Shown here piece after piece: positions 37,162 to 45,462 of a DNA stretch of 64,000 nt (position 1 is its first letter; each line of letters starts with the position of its first letter). The stretch is taken from positions 1-64,000 of the forward strand of contig NZ_JAJNDA010000014.1 in the NCBI RefSeq assembly GCF_021026295.1, in the 5' to 3' direction. A program made the position numbers and the translations under genes. Under the pieces are notes generated by a model that saw nothing but the letters and a program-made list of their open reading frames with translations, had not been told where the DNA came from and did no database searches. This stretch comes from Actinomycetospora soli. Lineage in GTDB: Bacteria > Actinomycetota > Actinomycetes > Mycobacteriales > Pseudonocardiaceae.

Positions 37162-38164
37162 GGCTCTGCACCTGGTCGGGTCGCCGACCGACGAGTTCTT
37201 CGCCGACCTCTCCCGGCTCTACGCGCGGGGGGCGCTGTCGGCGGTGGGCGGCCCGGGCGACGCCGTCGCGCACGTCTCGCCCGACGGCCGCTGGCGCTTC
37301 CCGCGGGACCTGTCGCCGGAGGCCCTCGAGGCGGCCCCGCCGGTGGACCTGGCGGGGGCCGTGGGGCACCTGACCGCGCTCGCCCCCGACGTGATGGTCC
37401 CGCAGATGTTCTGCCCGGCCGGCATGACCGCCTACCGGGGTCTCTTCGACGTGCTCGGTGTGCCCTACGTCGGGAACCCGCCCGAGGTCATGGCGGCCTC
37501 CATGGTCAAGCCGCGGGCGAACGCGCTGGTGGCGGCGGCGGGCGTCGACGTGCCCGCCTCGGAGGTGCTGGCGGCGGGGGAGTCGCCGGGTCTCGAGCCA
37601 CCCGTCGTCGTGAAGCCCGCGGACGCGGACAACTCGGTGGGGACGACGCTCGTGCGGGCGGCGGGGCAGTACCCGGACGCGCTCGCCGCGGCGTTCGAGC
37701 ACTCGTCGTCGGCGCTCGTCCAGACGTTCGTGCCGGCGGGCCGGGAGGTGCGCTGCGGGGTGCTCGACCGCGGGCACGGGCTCGAGTGCCTGCCGCTCGA
37801 GGAGTACCCGGTGGGCGATCTCGCCCCGATCCGCGGGGAGGCCGACAAGCTGGCGCGGTCCGACTCGGGGCAGCTCGGGCTGGTGGCCAAGGGCGAGGGC
37901 CGGGCGTGGATCGTCGACGTCGCCGACCCGGTGGTCGACGCCGTGTGGGAGGCCTCGCGGCGCTGCTACACGGCCCTGGGCTGCCGGGACTACGGGTTGT
38001 TCGACTTCCGGATCGACCCGGACGGCCGCCCGTGGTTCCTGGAGGCGGGCCCGTACTGCTCGTTCAGTCCGTCGAGCGTGGTGGCGATGATGGCCGCGGC
38101 CGGCGGGATCGAGCTGCCGACGTTGTACGGCGACCTGCTGGCGCGCGCCGTCGCCCGGGGGTGA
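37157..38164 (+). CDS. mysD: D-Ala-D-Ala ligase-like enzyme making disubstituted MAAs
   Basis: 335 residues. Adds a second amino acid to mycosporine-glycine, giving shinorine-type products. ATP-grasp motifs VVVKPADADNSVGTTLV, REVRCGVL, and FDFRIDPDGRPWFLEAGPYC at the metal site. The first ATG/GTG in frame is at 37244, but that would delete the conserved RALHLVGSPTDEFFADLSRL region. An ATT at 37157 lies 9 bases after GGAGG and overlaps the mysC stop (ATTAG), so the start is probably ATT. GTG overlap with the next gene (GTGA). Confidence 0.88.
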   Translation: MRALHLVGSPTDEFFADLSRLYARGALSAVGGPGDAVAHVSPDGRWRFPRDLSPEALEAAPPVDLAGAVGHLTALAPDVMVPQMFCPAGMTAYRGLFDVLGVPYVGNPPEVMAASMVKPRANALVAAAGVDVPASEVLAAGESPGLEPPVVVKPADADNSVGTTLVRAAGQYPDALAAAFEHSSSALVQTFVPAGREVRCGVLDRGHGLECLPLEEYPVGDLAPIRGEADKLARSDSGQLGLVAKGEGRAWIVDVADPVVDAVWEASRRCYTALGCRDYGLFDFRIDPDGRPWFLEAGPYCSFSPSSVVAMMAAAGGIELPTLYGDLLARAVARG

Positions 38165-38595
38165 CACTGCGGTCCGTGATCAGGCCGCTGGTGCTGGGCG
38201 TGGTGCGTCGGGGGGACGACCTCCTGGTGCTCGAGGGACACGACACCGTCACGGGCGAAACCTTCTACCGGCCGCTCGGTGGGGGCATCGAGTTCGGTGA
38301 GCTCTCCGAGCAGGCGCTGCACCGGGAGTTCCGCGAGGAGCTCGACGTGTCGCTGACGGGCGTCGCGCGTCTCGGGGTGCTCGAGAACGTCTTCGAGCAC
38401 GAGGGCGTCCCGGGCCACGAGATCGTGGTGCTCTACACGGCCTCGATCACCGACCCGGCCTTCTCCCAGCGCGCCGACCCGGGGCCGATCCTGGACGAGG
38501 GCACTCCGGTGCGCTGGCTGCCGTTGCGCGACGTCGTCGCGGGGCGGGCCGTGCTGTACCCGACGGGTCTGCTCGAGCTCCTCACCGGTCAGTAG
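38161..38595 (+). CDS. NUDIX hydrolase, last gene of the MAA operon
   Basis: 144 residues. NUDIX box at 41-63: G-x5-E47-x7-REFREELDV, complete in its metal-binding Glu residues (the usual GU is DV here). Hydrolyses a nucleoside diphosphate linked to another group; the substrate is unknown. GTG overlaps the mysD stop, so it is translated with the pathway. NUDIX proteins are not a standard part of MAA synthesis. The end overlaps the convergent DUF222 gene by 14 bases. Confidence 0.88.
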   Translation: MTLRSVIRPLVLGVVRRGDDLLVLEGHDTVTGETFYRPLGGGIEFGELSEQALHREFREELDVSLTGVARLGVLENVFEHEGVPGHEIVVLYTASITDPAFSQRADPGPILDEGTPVRWLPLRDVVAGRAVLYPTGLLELLTGQ

Positions 38596-40546
38596 GGCGG
38601 GTCGTCGTCGTTCTCGGGGGTGGGGTGGCGACGCGTCGGATGGGGCGGCGGGCGAGGAGGTATTCGACGGTGGCGAGGGCGGCGGTGGTGATGCGGCCGT
38701 CGGGGGTGGGTCTCGGGGTGTAGTCCGTGGTGGTCGGTGCGGGCTGGTGGACCGGCGTGTGGTGGTGGGCGGGCAGCGGGTCGGGCAGGGGGCGGACGAC
38801 GCGGCTTCGGGTGTGGTGGACGGTGCCGGTGGGGTCGGTGATCTCGAAGTGGCCGGGGGTGGGTTGGTGGTAGGTCCAGCCGCGGCGGTGCTTGGCGGCG
38901 TGGTGGGCGGGGCAGAGGTTGGCGAGGCCGTCGGCGCGGGTGCGGCCGCCGTGGTGCCAGTCGAGGGTGTGGTCGTGTTCGCAGCGGCGGGCGAGCGCGG
39001 TGCAGCCGGGGGCGACGCAGACGGGGTCGCGGGCGTCGATCCAGCGGGCGAGGGCGGCGCCGGGCAGGCGGCGGTCGGCGTCGCGGTCGGTGGTGGCGGG
39101 GTGGTCCTCGGGTGCGGCGGCGCGGGAGCGGCGGTGGGCGGTGAGCAGGTCGGCCAGCCACGGGTCGTGTGTGGCGGTGGTGTCGAGTTCGTCGAGCAGT
39201 GTCTCGGGGGCGGTGATCTCGACGGTGCGGCGGTGGTGGCGGGGGTCGTGGTGGGCCCCGGGTGGGGCACGGTGGACGAGCAGGTGGGTCAGTCGGCCCT
39301 GGTGGTCGTGGACGAGGACGTGCCAGCGGGCGGCGCCGAGGTCGTGGGCGCGGCGGCGGGCGATCTCGGGGAGGGTGCCGCCGAGGCCGGGGAGTTCGGC
39401 GGGTCGTTCGTCGTGTCCGAGCAGGGTCGACAGGCGCATCCGCAACGCGACCCCGGCCGGGTGCGGCACCACCACCGGCGCCGGGTCGGTCGCTGAAGTG
39501 GCACCGCCGCTGCCATCCGGGGCGCTGCCGTCCGGGGCGCTGCCGTCCGGGGCGCTGCCATCTGAGGCGCTGCCATCCGTGCCGCCGCCGAGGTCGTCGC
39601 TCCCCGGTCCGCTGTCGTCCGGCCCGCTGCTGTCCGGGTCGTCCGGCCGGTCCGGGTCGTCCGGGTCGTCGTCGGGGCCGTTGTCGTCGGGATCGTTGTC
39701 GTCGGGGTTGCTGTCCGGGTGGCCGGCGAACTCGGCCACCACGGCGTCGGTGACCGCGGAGTCGTCGAGCCCGGCCAGGGTGCCGTCGAGGAGCCGGGTG
39801 AAGATCCGGGCGCAGAGGAACCCGACCCCCAGATCGACCCCGAGGACCGCCAACCGGGCCTGCACCGCGACCGCCAGCGCGTCCAGATGCGACTTGGCGT
39901 CCTGGGCGAGGTCGGGGCGCAGGTCGTAGCCACACAGGTCGACCGCCCCCGACGGGGAGGTCCGCGCCGCCACCCGCGCCCGCGCGACCGCGGCCGCGAG
40001 CCGCCCCGCCGCCCACTCCGGGTCCAGCGCGCGGGCGACCTCGAGGATCCGTTCGCGCAGCGCCTGGTAGGCCAACCCGGGCGCCTCGGGCAGCACGATC
40101 CGGACCACCTCGGCGACCTGGTGGTCCTCCAGCCCCTCGGTCGCGGAGTCGAAGATGTCGGCCTTGCGTTCCTCCAGCAGCCCCGCGTACATCGCCTCGC
40201 CCAACGCCGGCTGGGCATCCAGCACGAAACACGCCAACCCGTATCGGGCCGACGCCGTGATCGGCGACCAGCCCAGGTTCGCCGCCGCGGCCTTCGGGGC
40301 GAACCCGTCGTCGAGGACGCGGCGGCAGTCGTCGGCGCGGGCCCGGCAGGTCTGACGCAGCGCGTCGAGGAACACCACGTCGTCGTGGTTGCGCTGCCGG
40401 AACGCCGCCCGCATCCACGCCGCGGCGTGCTGCCCGGTCAACTCGGCCGGCGACACCTGCGCCAGCGCGGCCGCGAGCCCCGGACCAGCAGGGATCCCCG
40501 CGAACGGGTCCCCACCCGGGGTCTCGACGCCCACCACCGCTGCCAT
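38582..40546 (-). CDS. DUF222 / HNH endonuclease protein (13E12-repeat type)
   Basis: 654 residues. N-terminal DUF222 domain (about 1-270), an Asp/Pro/Ser-rich linker with tandem DGSAP units (about 280-345), a second DUF222-like part, and an HNH nuclease domain at 510-553 with metal-binding Cys pairs (CVAPGC, LCPAHH) and core HDHTLDWHHGG. Mycobacterial 13E12 proteins share this layout and are LexA-regulated; a LexA-like box lies 3 bases upstream of this start. The biological role of the family is not settled. ATG at 40546. Confidence 0.85.
   Translation of the reverse strand: MAAVVGVETPGGDPFAGIPAGPGLAAALAQVSPAELTGQHAAAWMRAAFRQRNHDDVVFLDALRQTCRARADDCRRVLDDGFAPKAAAANLGWSPITASARYGLACFVLDAQPALGEAMYAGLLEERKADIFDSATEGLEDHQVAEVVRIVLPEAPGLAYQALRERILEVARALDPEWAAGRLAAAVARARVAARTSPSGAVDLCGYDLRPDLAQDAKSHLDALAVAVQARLAVLGVDLGVGFLCARIFTRLLDGTLAGLDDSAVTDAVVAEFAGHPDSNPDDNDPDDNGPDDDPDDPDRPDDPDSSGPDDSGPGSDDLGGGTDGSASDGSAPDGSAPDGSAPDGSGGATSATDPAPVVVPHPAGVALRMRLSTLLGHDERPAELPGLGGTLPEIARRRAHDLGAARWHVLVHDHQGRLTHLLVHRAPPGAHHDPRHHRRTVEITAPETLLDELDTTATHDPWLADLLTAHRRSRAAAPEDHPATTDRDADRRLPGAALARWIDARDPVCVAPGCTALARRCEHDHTLDWHHGGRTRADGLANLCPAHHAAKHRRGWTYHQPTPGHFEITDPTGTVHHTRSRVVRPLPDPLPAHHHTPVHQPAPTTTDYTPRPTPDGRITTAALATVEYLLARRPIRRVATPPPRTTTTRPTDR
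39509..39583 (-). repeat. 15-bp tandem repeat, five units
   Basis: Units of GCTGCCGTCCGGGGC with up to four changes, in the linker of the DUF222/HNH gene. On the coding strand each unit gives five residues of the DGSAP type. Unit number can vary without frameshift. Confidence 0.85.
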
Positions 40547-40549
40547 GAT

Positions 40550-40565
40550 TCGAACACTAGTACGA
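40550..40565 (-). promoter_or_regulatory. LexA-like box at the DUF222/HNH start
   Basis: TCGAACACTAGTACGA (written on the plus strand) matches TCGAAC-N4-GTTCGA with one mismatch. It ends 3 bases before the start codon, where LexA binding would block transcription start or an early step. Confidence 0.65.
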
Positions 40566-40594
40566 AGGTCCGACAGTCACGGCCCGTCACGACC

Positions 40595-41335
40595 TCAGCC
40601 CGACTCGGGGTCCTGCCCCTGCGCGGCCCGGCCGCCGTCCACGGGCAGCACCGCTCCGGAGACGAAGGACGCCGCGTCGGAGAGCAGGAACGCGACGACG
40701 TCGGCGACCTCCGCACCTCGGCCGAGGCGCCCCAGGGGATGCAGCGCCGCGATCTGTCGGTCGAACTCCGCCGGGTCGGAGAGGCCGTCGCGATGGGCGT
40801 GCGACCGCTCGGTCCCGATCGAGCCCAGGGCCACGGCGTTGACCCGGATGCCGTCCGGACCGTGGTCCACCGCGGCCGCGCGGACGAGGCCCTCGACCGC
40901 GGCCTTGGCCGTCGCGTACGGCAGCGCACCGCGGACGGCCCGCTGCGCCTGGTGGCTGGACACGGTCACGACGGAGCCGGCCCGACCCGCCGTCCGGAAA
41001 TGGCCCACGGCGACCGAGGTCCCGACGACCGCGGGCGCGAGGTTGGCCAGGACCAGGTCGAGCACGGCGCCGGCGCCGGCGACGAGACCGGCGTCCCGGA
41101 AGACCGCCGCGTTGTTGACCCAGCCGACGAGGGGCGCGTGGTGCTCGGCGAGCTCCGCCGCGCCGACCATGGTCTCCTCGTCGGCGGCGTCCCCCACGAA
41201 CGGGACCACGTCGTCGAACTGCGCGAGCGCGTCCGCGTCGAGGTCCACGGCGACGACCGTGTGCTCGCGAGCGAGCCGTTCGGCGATCGCGCGCCCGACC
41301 CCGCGGCCCGCACCGGTGACGACGACGGAGGTCAT
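40595..41335 (-). CDS. Short-chain dehydrogenase/reductase
   Basis: 246 residues. NAD(P)-binding VVVTGAGRGVGRAIAERLA; an Asp at the end of strand 2 (VVAVDLDAD) favours NAD+. Active-site Ser in VVTVSSHQ and YATAK. Ends VSGAVLPVDGG as usual for the family. The substrate is unknown. Divergent from the VOC gene with 38 bases between the starts, which suggests shared control. Confidence 0.9.
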   Translation of the reverse strand: MTSVVVTGAGRGVGRAIAERLAREHTVVAVDLDADALAQFDDVVPFVGDAADEETMVGAAELAEHHAPLVGWVNNAAVFRDAGLVAGAGAVLDLVLANLAPAVVGTSVAVGHFRTAGRAGSVVTVSSHQAQRAVRGALPYATAKAAVEGLVRAAAVDHGPDGIRVNAVALGSIGTERSHAHRDGLSDPAEFDRQIAALHPLGRLGRGAEVADVVAFLLSDAASFVSGAVLPVDGGRAAQGQDPESG

Positions 41336-41373
41336 GGACCGACGATGTCAGACCCCTGGGGCATGGTGACGCC

Positions 41374-41811
41374 ATGGTCGACCACCCGATCCTGCGCCAG
41401 ACCGTCCTCGACGCCGTGGACGCCCGCGGCATCGCCGAGTTCTACCGGCAGCTCCTCGGGCTGCGGTACCGGATCGGCGACGACCCGCCCGCCGACGGCG
41501 GCCCCGACCGGCAGGCGCAGGAGTGGCTCGCCCTGCGCGACGAGCACGGGATGCCGGTGCTGGCCGTCCAGCCCGTCAGCGAGCTGCCGCCGGTCGACTG
41601 GCCTTCCGGGCACCAACGGGTGCACCTCGACCTGACGGTGCCCACCGTCGAGGACCTCGAACGGCAGCAGCGCCGTGCCCTCGACCTCGGCGCGACGCTG
41701 CTGCTCGACCGGTCCGACGACGAGCACGAACCGCTCTACGTCGACGCCGACCCGGCCGGGCACCCGTTCTGCCTCTTCGTCGCGCCCGGCACCCCGGACG
41801 ACGGGCACTAG
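41374..41811 (+). CDS. VOC-family (glyoxalase-like) protein
   Basis: 145 residues with two beta-alpha-beta-beta-beta modules (FYRQLLGLRYRIGDD; HLDLTVPTVEDLERQ; DPAGHPFCLFV). Metal-ligand positions H84-type and the final E are not clearly conserved, so catalysis is uncertain. Its TAG stop and the DUF349 stop on the other strand share the CTAG palindrome at 41808-41811. Confidence 0.85.
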   Translation: MVDHPILRQTVLDAVDARGIAEFYRQLLGLRYRIGDDPPADGGPDRQAQEWLALRDEHGMPVLAVQPVSELPPVDWPSGHQRVHLDLTVPTVEDLERQQRRALDLGATLLLDRSDDEHEPLYVDADPAGHPFCLFVAPGTPDDGH

Positions 41812-43496
41812 CCCGTCGCGCGCTCCGCGGCGGCCAGCCACTCCCGCCACGTCGAGGCCTGCTGCTCGGCCTCCTTGGCGCGGCGCTCGTCCCCGGCGGC
41901 TCGGGCCTTTGCGGCCTGGGCCTCGTAGGCTTCCACGCGCTCCCGGAACTGCCCGACGCGGGCCTCCTTCTCCGGGTCGGTGCGCGACCAGCGCCGGTCG
42001 ACGGCCGCGCGCACGCGGTCCTCGACCTCCTTGAGCCGGTTCTGGAACTCGCGCACCCGCTCGCGGGGCACCTTGCCGATCTCGTCCCACCGCTCCTGCA
42101 GCGAGCGCAGGGCGGCACGGGCGGAATCGGTGTCAGACAGGTCGATGGCTGCGCCCTCCTTGAGGAGCGCCTCCTTGGCCGTCGCGTTCTGCGTGAACTC
42201 CGCGTCGCGGGCGTCGAACGTGGCCGACCGGCGGGAGAAGAAGTGGTCCTGCGCACCGCGGAAGCGGGCCCAGAGGGCGTCGTCGGTGTCCTTCGACGTC
42301 CGCCCGGCCGCCTTCCACTCCGTCATGAGCTCCTTGTAGCGCCCGGCGGTGGCGCCCCAGTCGTCCGAGTCCTGCAGCGACTCGGCCTCGACGACGAGCT
42401 CCTCCTTGCGGGCCTTCGCGGTCGCCCGCGCCCGGTCGAGCTCGGCGAAGTGGGCCCCACGACGACGGGTGAAGGTCTCACGGGCCTTGGCGAAGCGCTT
42501 CCACAGCGCGTCGTCGGTCTTGCGGTCGATCCCGCGGATCGTCTTCCACTCCTCGAGCATCGCCGAGAAGCGGTCGCCTGCGTGCTTCCACCGCGTGGTC
42601 TCCTCGGCGAGGGTCTCCGCCTCGCCGATGAGCGCCTCCTTGCGCGCGACCGCCTGGTCGCGGGCGCCGGCCTTGGCCGTCTTCTCGGCCTTCCCGGCCT
42701 GCTCGGCGGCGGTGATCACGGCGTCGAGCCGCACGACGAGGCCGGGGAGGTCCCCGACGACCGCCGCGACGTCGAGCCGCTCGCGCAGGACGGTCGCGCT
42801 GCGCAGCACGTTCGCCGCGTCGCCGCGGCCGGAGTGCAGGCGCCGGACGAGGAGGTCGGCCTCGGTGCGCAGGTCGTCGAAGCGTCGCGCGTAGTGGGCC
42901 AGGCCCTCGACGGCGTCGCCCGCCTGCCAGGAGCCGACGGCCCGCTCGCCCTCGGGTGCCACGGTGTAGACGGTGCCGTCGGTGTCGACGCGGCCCCACT
43001 GTGCGGGGTCGTCGGTCGCGGCCGGGACGGTCGGCAGTTCCGCGACCTCGGCGGCCGGAGCCGCCGGAGCCGCCGGCTGCGCCGGGCCGGCCGGAGCCGC
43101 GGCGGGGTCCTGGGGCTCCGCGTCGGGGGCGCCGGGCGGGGGACCGGGCGCCGGCACCGCGGGCGCCGACTCCGCGGGGGCCTGCGCCGCCTCGTCGGCC
43201 GCGGCGTCGTCGGCGGTCGCGTCGTCCGGCGCCACCGCGGCCGGGGACACCGACACCATCGCGTCCCCGGAGGTCGCGGGCACCGGCTCGTCGGGCGCCG
43301 TGGCCACCGGGGCCGTGCCCGGTGCCGCCTCCGGGACGGACTCCGGGTCCTCCGCGGCCACCGCAGCGGGGGAGACCTGCACCTGCTCCACCCCGTCGGG
43401 CTCGTTCGTCGTGGTCTCCTGCTCCGTCACGTCGTCCGTCGCCCCGCTCGTCCCCGGGACCGCGCCGGCCACCCCCGTGGCCTGCTCGTCGGCCAT
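41808..43496 (-). CDS. DUF349 repeat protein (Rv2731-like)
   Basis: 562 residues. The first 200 or so are Ala/Pro/Glu-rich and probably disordered (repeated [14 protein letters not shown] / [13 protein letters not shown]). The rest is helical with several DUF349 repeats marked by W-K-x-x-G and D-D-A-L-W-x-R-F ([42 protein letters not shown]). A protein like this (Rv2731) sits in the miaB-miaA block of mycobacteria. Role unknown. ATG at 43496, internal to a longer frame, since homologues begin with this Ala/Glu-rich part. Confidence 0.85.
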   Translation of the reverse strand: MADEQATGVAGAVPGTSGATDDVTEQETTTNEPDGVEQVQVSPAAVAAEDPESVPEAAPGTAPVATAPDEPVPATSGDAMVSVSPAAVAPDDATADDAAADEAAQAPAESAPAVPAPGPPPGAPDAEPQDPAAAPAGPAQPAAPAAPAAEVAELPTVPAATDDPAQWGRVDTDGTVYTVAPEGERAVGSWQAGDAVEGLAHYARRFDDLRTEADLLVRRLHSGRGDAANVLRSATVLRERLDVAAVVGDLPGLVVRLDAVITAAEQAGKAEKTAKAGARDQAVARKEALIGEAETLAEETTRWKHAGDRFSAMLEEWKTIRGIDRKTDDALWKRFAKARETFTRRRGAHFAELDRARATAKARKEELVVEAESLQDSDDWGATAGRYKELMTEWKAAGRTSKDTDDALWARFRGAQDHFFSRRSATFDARDAEFTQNATAKEALLKEGAAIDLSDTDSARAALRSLQERWDEIGKVPRERVREFQNRLKEVEDRVRAAVDRRWSRTDPEKEARVGQFRERVEAYEAQAAKARAAGDERRAKEAEQQASTWREWLAAAERATG

Positions 43497-43639
43497 GCGC
43501 CGCACACCTCCCGCTCCGATCGTGCGGGCATTCAAACAGTAGACCCGGCGGTGCCGCACCCCCGACCTGCGACGACCCGCTCACGGGGGCACGACCCCGC
43601 CCGCCCCGGGACCCCGCCCGGCGCGGGATCATGGCCTCG

Positions 43640-44554
43640 ATGACCAGGCCGATCGCCCTCGTCGGGCCCACCGCCACGGGCAAGTCCGACCTCGCGCTCG
43701 AGCTGGCCGAGCGCCTGGACGGCGAGGTCGTCAACACCGACGCCATGCAGCTCTACCGGGGCATGGACATCGGCACCGCGAAGCTCCCGGTCGCCGAGCG
43801 CCGCGGCGTCCCGCACCACCTCCTCGACGTCCTGGACGTGACCGAGACCGCCTCCGTCGCCGCCTACCAGCGGGACGCGCGGGCGGCGGTCGACGCCACC
43901 CGCCGTCGGGAACGGACCCCGATCGCCGTGGGCGGATCGGGCCTCTACGTCCAGGCGCTGCTCGACGACCTCGCGTTCCCGGGGACCGACCCGACGCTGC
44001 GCGCGCGGCTCGAGTCGGAGCTCGCCGAGGTCGGCCCGGGGGCGCTGCACGGTCGGCTCGCGGGCGTCGACCCCGACGCCGCCGCGACCATCCTGCCCAG
44101 CAACGGGCGGCGGATCGTGCGGGCGCTGGAGGTCGTCGAGCTCACCGGGCGACCCTTCGCGGCGAGCCTCCCGCGGCCGGGCCGGCCCCGTCACGACACG
44201 CTGCTCGTGGGCCTGGACCGCGACACCGCGGAGCTCGACGCCCGCATCGGGACGCGGGTCGACGTCATGTTCGACGCCGGGCTCGTCGACGAGGTCCGCG
44301 CGCTCGAGGCGCGCGGGCTGCGCGAGGGCGAGACCGCGTCCCGCGCGGTCGGCTACCGGGAGCTCCTCGAGGTCCTTCCCGACGACGGGTCGGAGCAGCT
44401 CGCCGAGGCCCGTCGCCGGATCGTCGTCGCCACCCGTCGACTCGTGCGCCGCCAGCGGTCCTGGTTCCGCCGGGACGACCGGGTGCGGTGGTTCGACGCG
44501 GCGTCGCCCACGCTCGTCGACGAGGTGCTCTCCCTGGTCCGGACGACTTCGTAG
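43640..44554 (+). CDS. miaA: tRNA dimethylallyltransferase MiaA
   Basis: 304 residues. Transfers dimethylallyl to A37 of tRNAs reading UNN codons; MiaB (24024) completes the modification. P-loop [11 protein letters not shown] at 8-18, substrate loop [30 protein letters not shown] and C-terminal [15 protein letters not shown]. An ATG three codons upstream (43631) is possible; 43640 fits family starts better. Contains an exact copy of the 17-bp motif. dapF follows after 10 bases. Confidence 0.96.
   Translation: MTRPIALVGPTATGKSDLALELAERLDGEVVNTDAMQLYRGMDIGTAKLPVAERRGVPHHLLDVLDVTETASVAAYQRDARAAVDATRRRERTPIAVGGSGLYVQALLDDLAFPGTDPTLRARLESELAEVGPGALHGRLAGVDPDAAATILPSNGRRIVRALEVVELTGRPFAASLPRPGRPRHDTLLVGLDRDTAELDARIGTRVDVMFDAGLVDEVRALEARGLREGETASRAVGYRELLEVLPDDGSEQLAEARRRIVVATRRLVRRQRSWFRRDDRVRWFDAASPTLVDEVLSLVRTTS
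44376..44392 (+). repeat. 17-bp dispersed motif, copy C (in miaA)
   Basis: TTCCCGACGACGGGTCG, exact. Encodes L-P-D-D-G-S with the rare codon CTT, in a variable loop near the C-terminus of MiaA. Confidence 0.8.
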
Positions 44555-44557
44555 GCT
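44552..44557 (+). promoter_or_regulatory. -10 box of a probable leaderless dapF transcript
   Basis: TAGGCT followed by 7 bases and the dapF ATG. The first three bases are also the miaA stop codon. No Shine-Dalgarno sequence precedes dapF. Confidence 0.5.
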
Positions 44558-44564
44558 GGGCGCC

Positions 44565-45407
44565 ATGGAGTACGTCCTCGGCCACGGCACGGAGAACGAC
44601 TTCGTCCTGCTGCCCGACCCCGACGGTCGCCTCGACCTCACCGCCGCCGCCGTCCGCGCCCTGTGCCACCGCCGGCGCGGCCTCGGCGCGGACGGGGTGC
44701 TGCGGGTGGCGCCGTCCGAGGACCCCGGCGCGACGTGGTTCATGGACTACCGCAACGGCGACGGCTCGCTCGCCGAGATGTGCGGCAACGGCGTCCGGGT
44801 CTTCGCCCGCTACCTCGTCGAGGCGGGCCTGGAGCCCGGACCCGAGTTCGACGTCGCCACCCGGGCCGGGCTGCGGCACGTCCGGGCCGGCGGGGACGAG
44901 GTGACCGTGGACATGGGCCCGGCGCGGGTGGGCGCGGAGTCGACGGCGGTCGTCGGGGCGGGGACCTCGTTCCCGGGCCTCGCGGTCGACGTCGGCAACC
45001 CGCACCTCGCCTGCGTGACGACGGCCGACCTCGATGCGATCGACCTCTCGGTCGCCCCCGGCCACGACCCGGCGCTCTTCCCGCACGGGGTGAACGTCGA
45101 GTTCCTCGCCCCGCTGACCGACGACCTCGCCACCCGGTTGCGGGTCCACGAGCGCGGCTCGGGCGAGACCCGGTCGTGCGGGACGGGCACGGTCGCCGGC
45201 GCGGTGGCCGGGCTGCGCGCGGCCGGGCGCACGGAGGGCACGGTCACGGTCACGACGCCGGGTGGGGTGCTGCGGGTGGGCGTCGAGCGTGCGACGACCA
45301 CGCTGACCGGTCCGGCCGTGCTCGTCGCCCGGGGCGAGGTCGAGCTCGGCGGGTCGGCCGACGCGCCGTACGCGTTCACCCGCGTGGCCCAGGTGGCGCG
45401 CGCGTAG
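44565..45407 (+). CDS. dapF: Diaminopimelate epimerase
   Basis: 280 residues. Converts LL- to meso-diaminopimelate for lysine and peptidoglycan. Two-Cys mechanism: EMCGNGVRVFARY and SCGTGTVAGAVA supply the catalytic pair; HGTENDF at the N-terminus and GNPHLAC bind substrate. Full length. Gene order miaA-dapF-hflX is typical of actinobacteria. Confidence 0.96.
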   Translation: MEYVLGHGTENDFVLLPDPDGRLDLTAAAVRALCHRRRGLGADGVLRVAPSEDPGATWFMDYRNGDGSLAEMCGNGVRVFARYLVEAGLEPGPEFDVATRAGLRHVRAGGDEVTVDMGPARVGAESTAVVGAGTSFPGLAVDVGNPHLACVTTADLDAIDLSVAPGHDPALFPHGVNVEFLAPLTDDLATRLRVHERGSGETRSCGTGTVAGAVAGLRAAGRTEGTVTVTTPGGVLRVGVERATTTLTGPAVLVARGEVELGGSADAPYAFTRVAQVARA

Positions 45408-45462
45408 CAGCCGTCGATAAGACGTGGTGAGGCGCCCCGCGGCGTGGGACAGTGGAGTCAAG

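Noticed and set aside
37244-38164. mysD starting at GTG 37244
   Set aside because: This start removes the conserved N-terminal region and has no ribosome site at suitable spacing.
39509-39720. CRISPR-like short repeats
   Set aside because: Units are 15 bp without spacers and encode an in-frame acidic linker.
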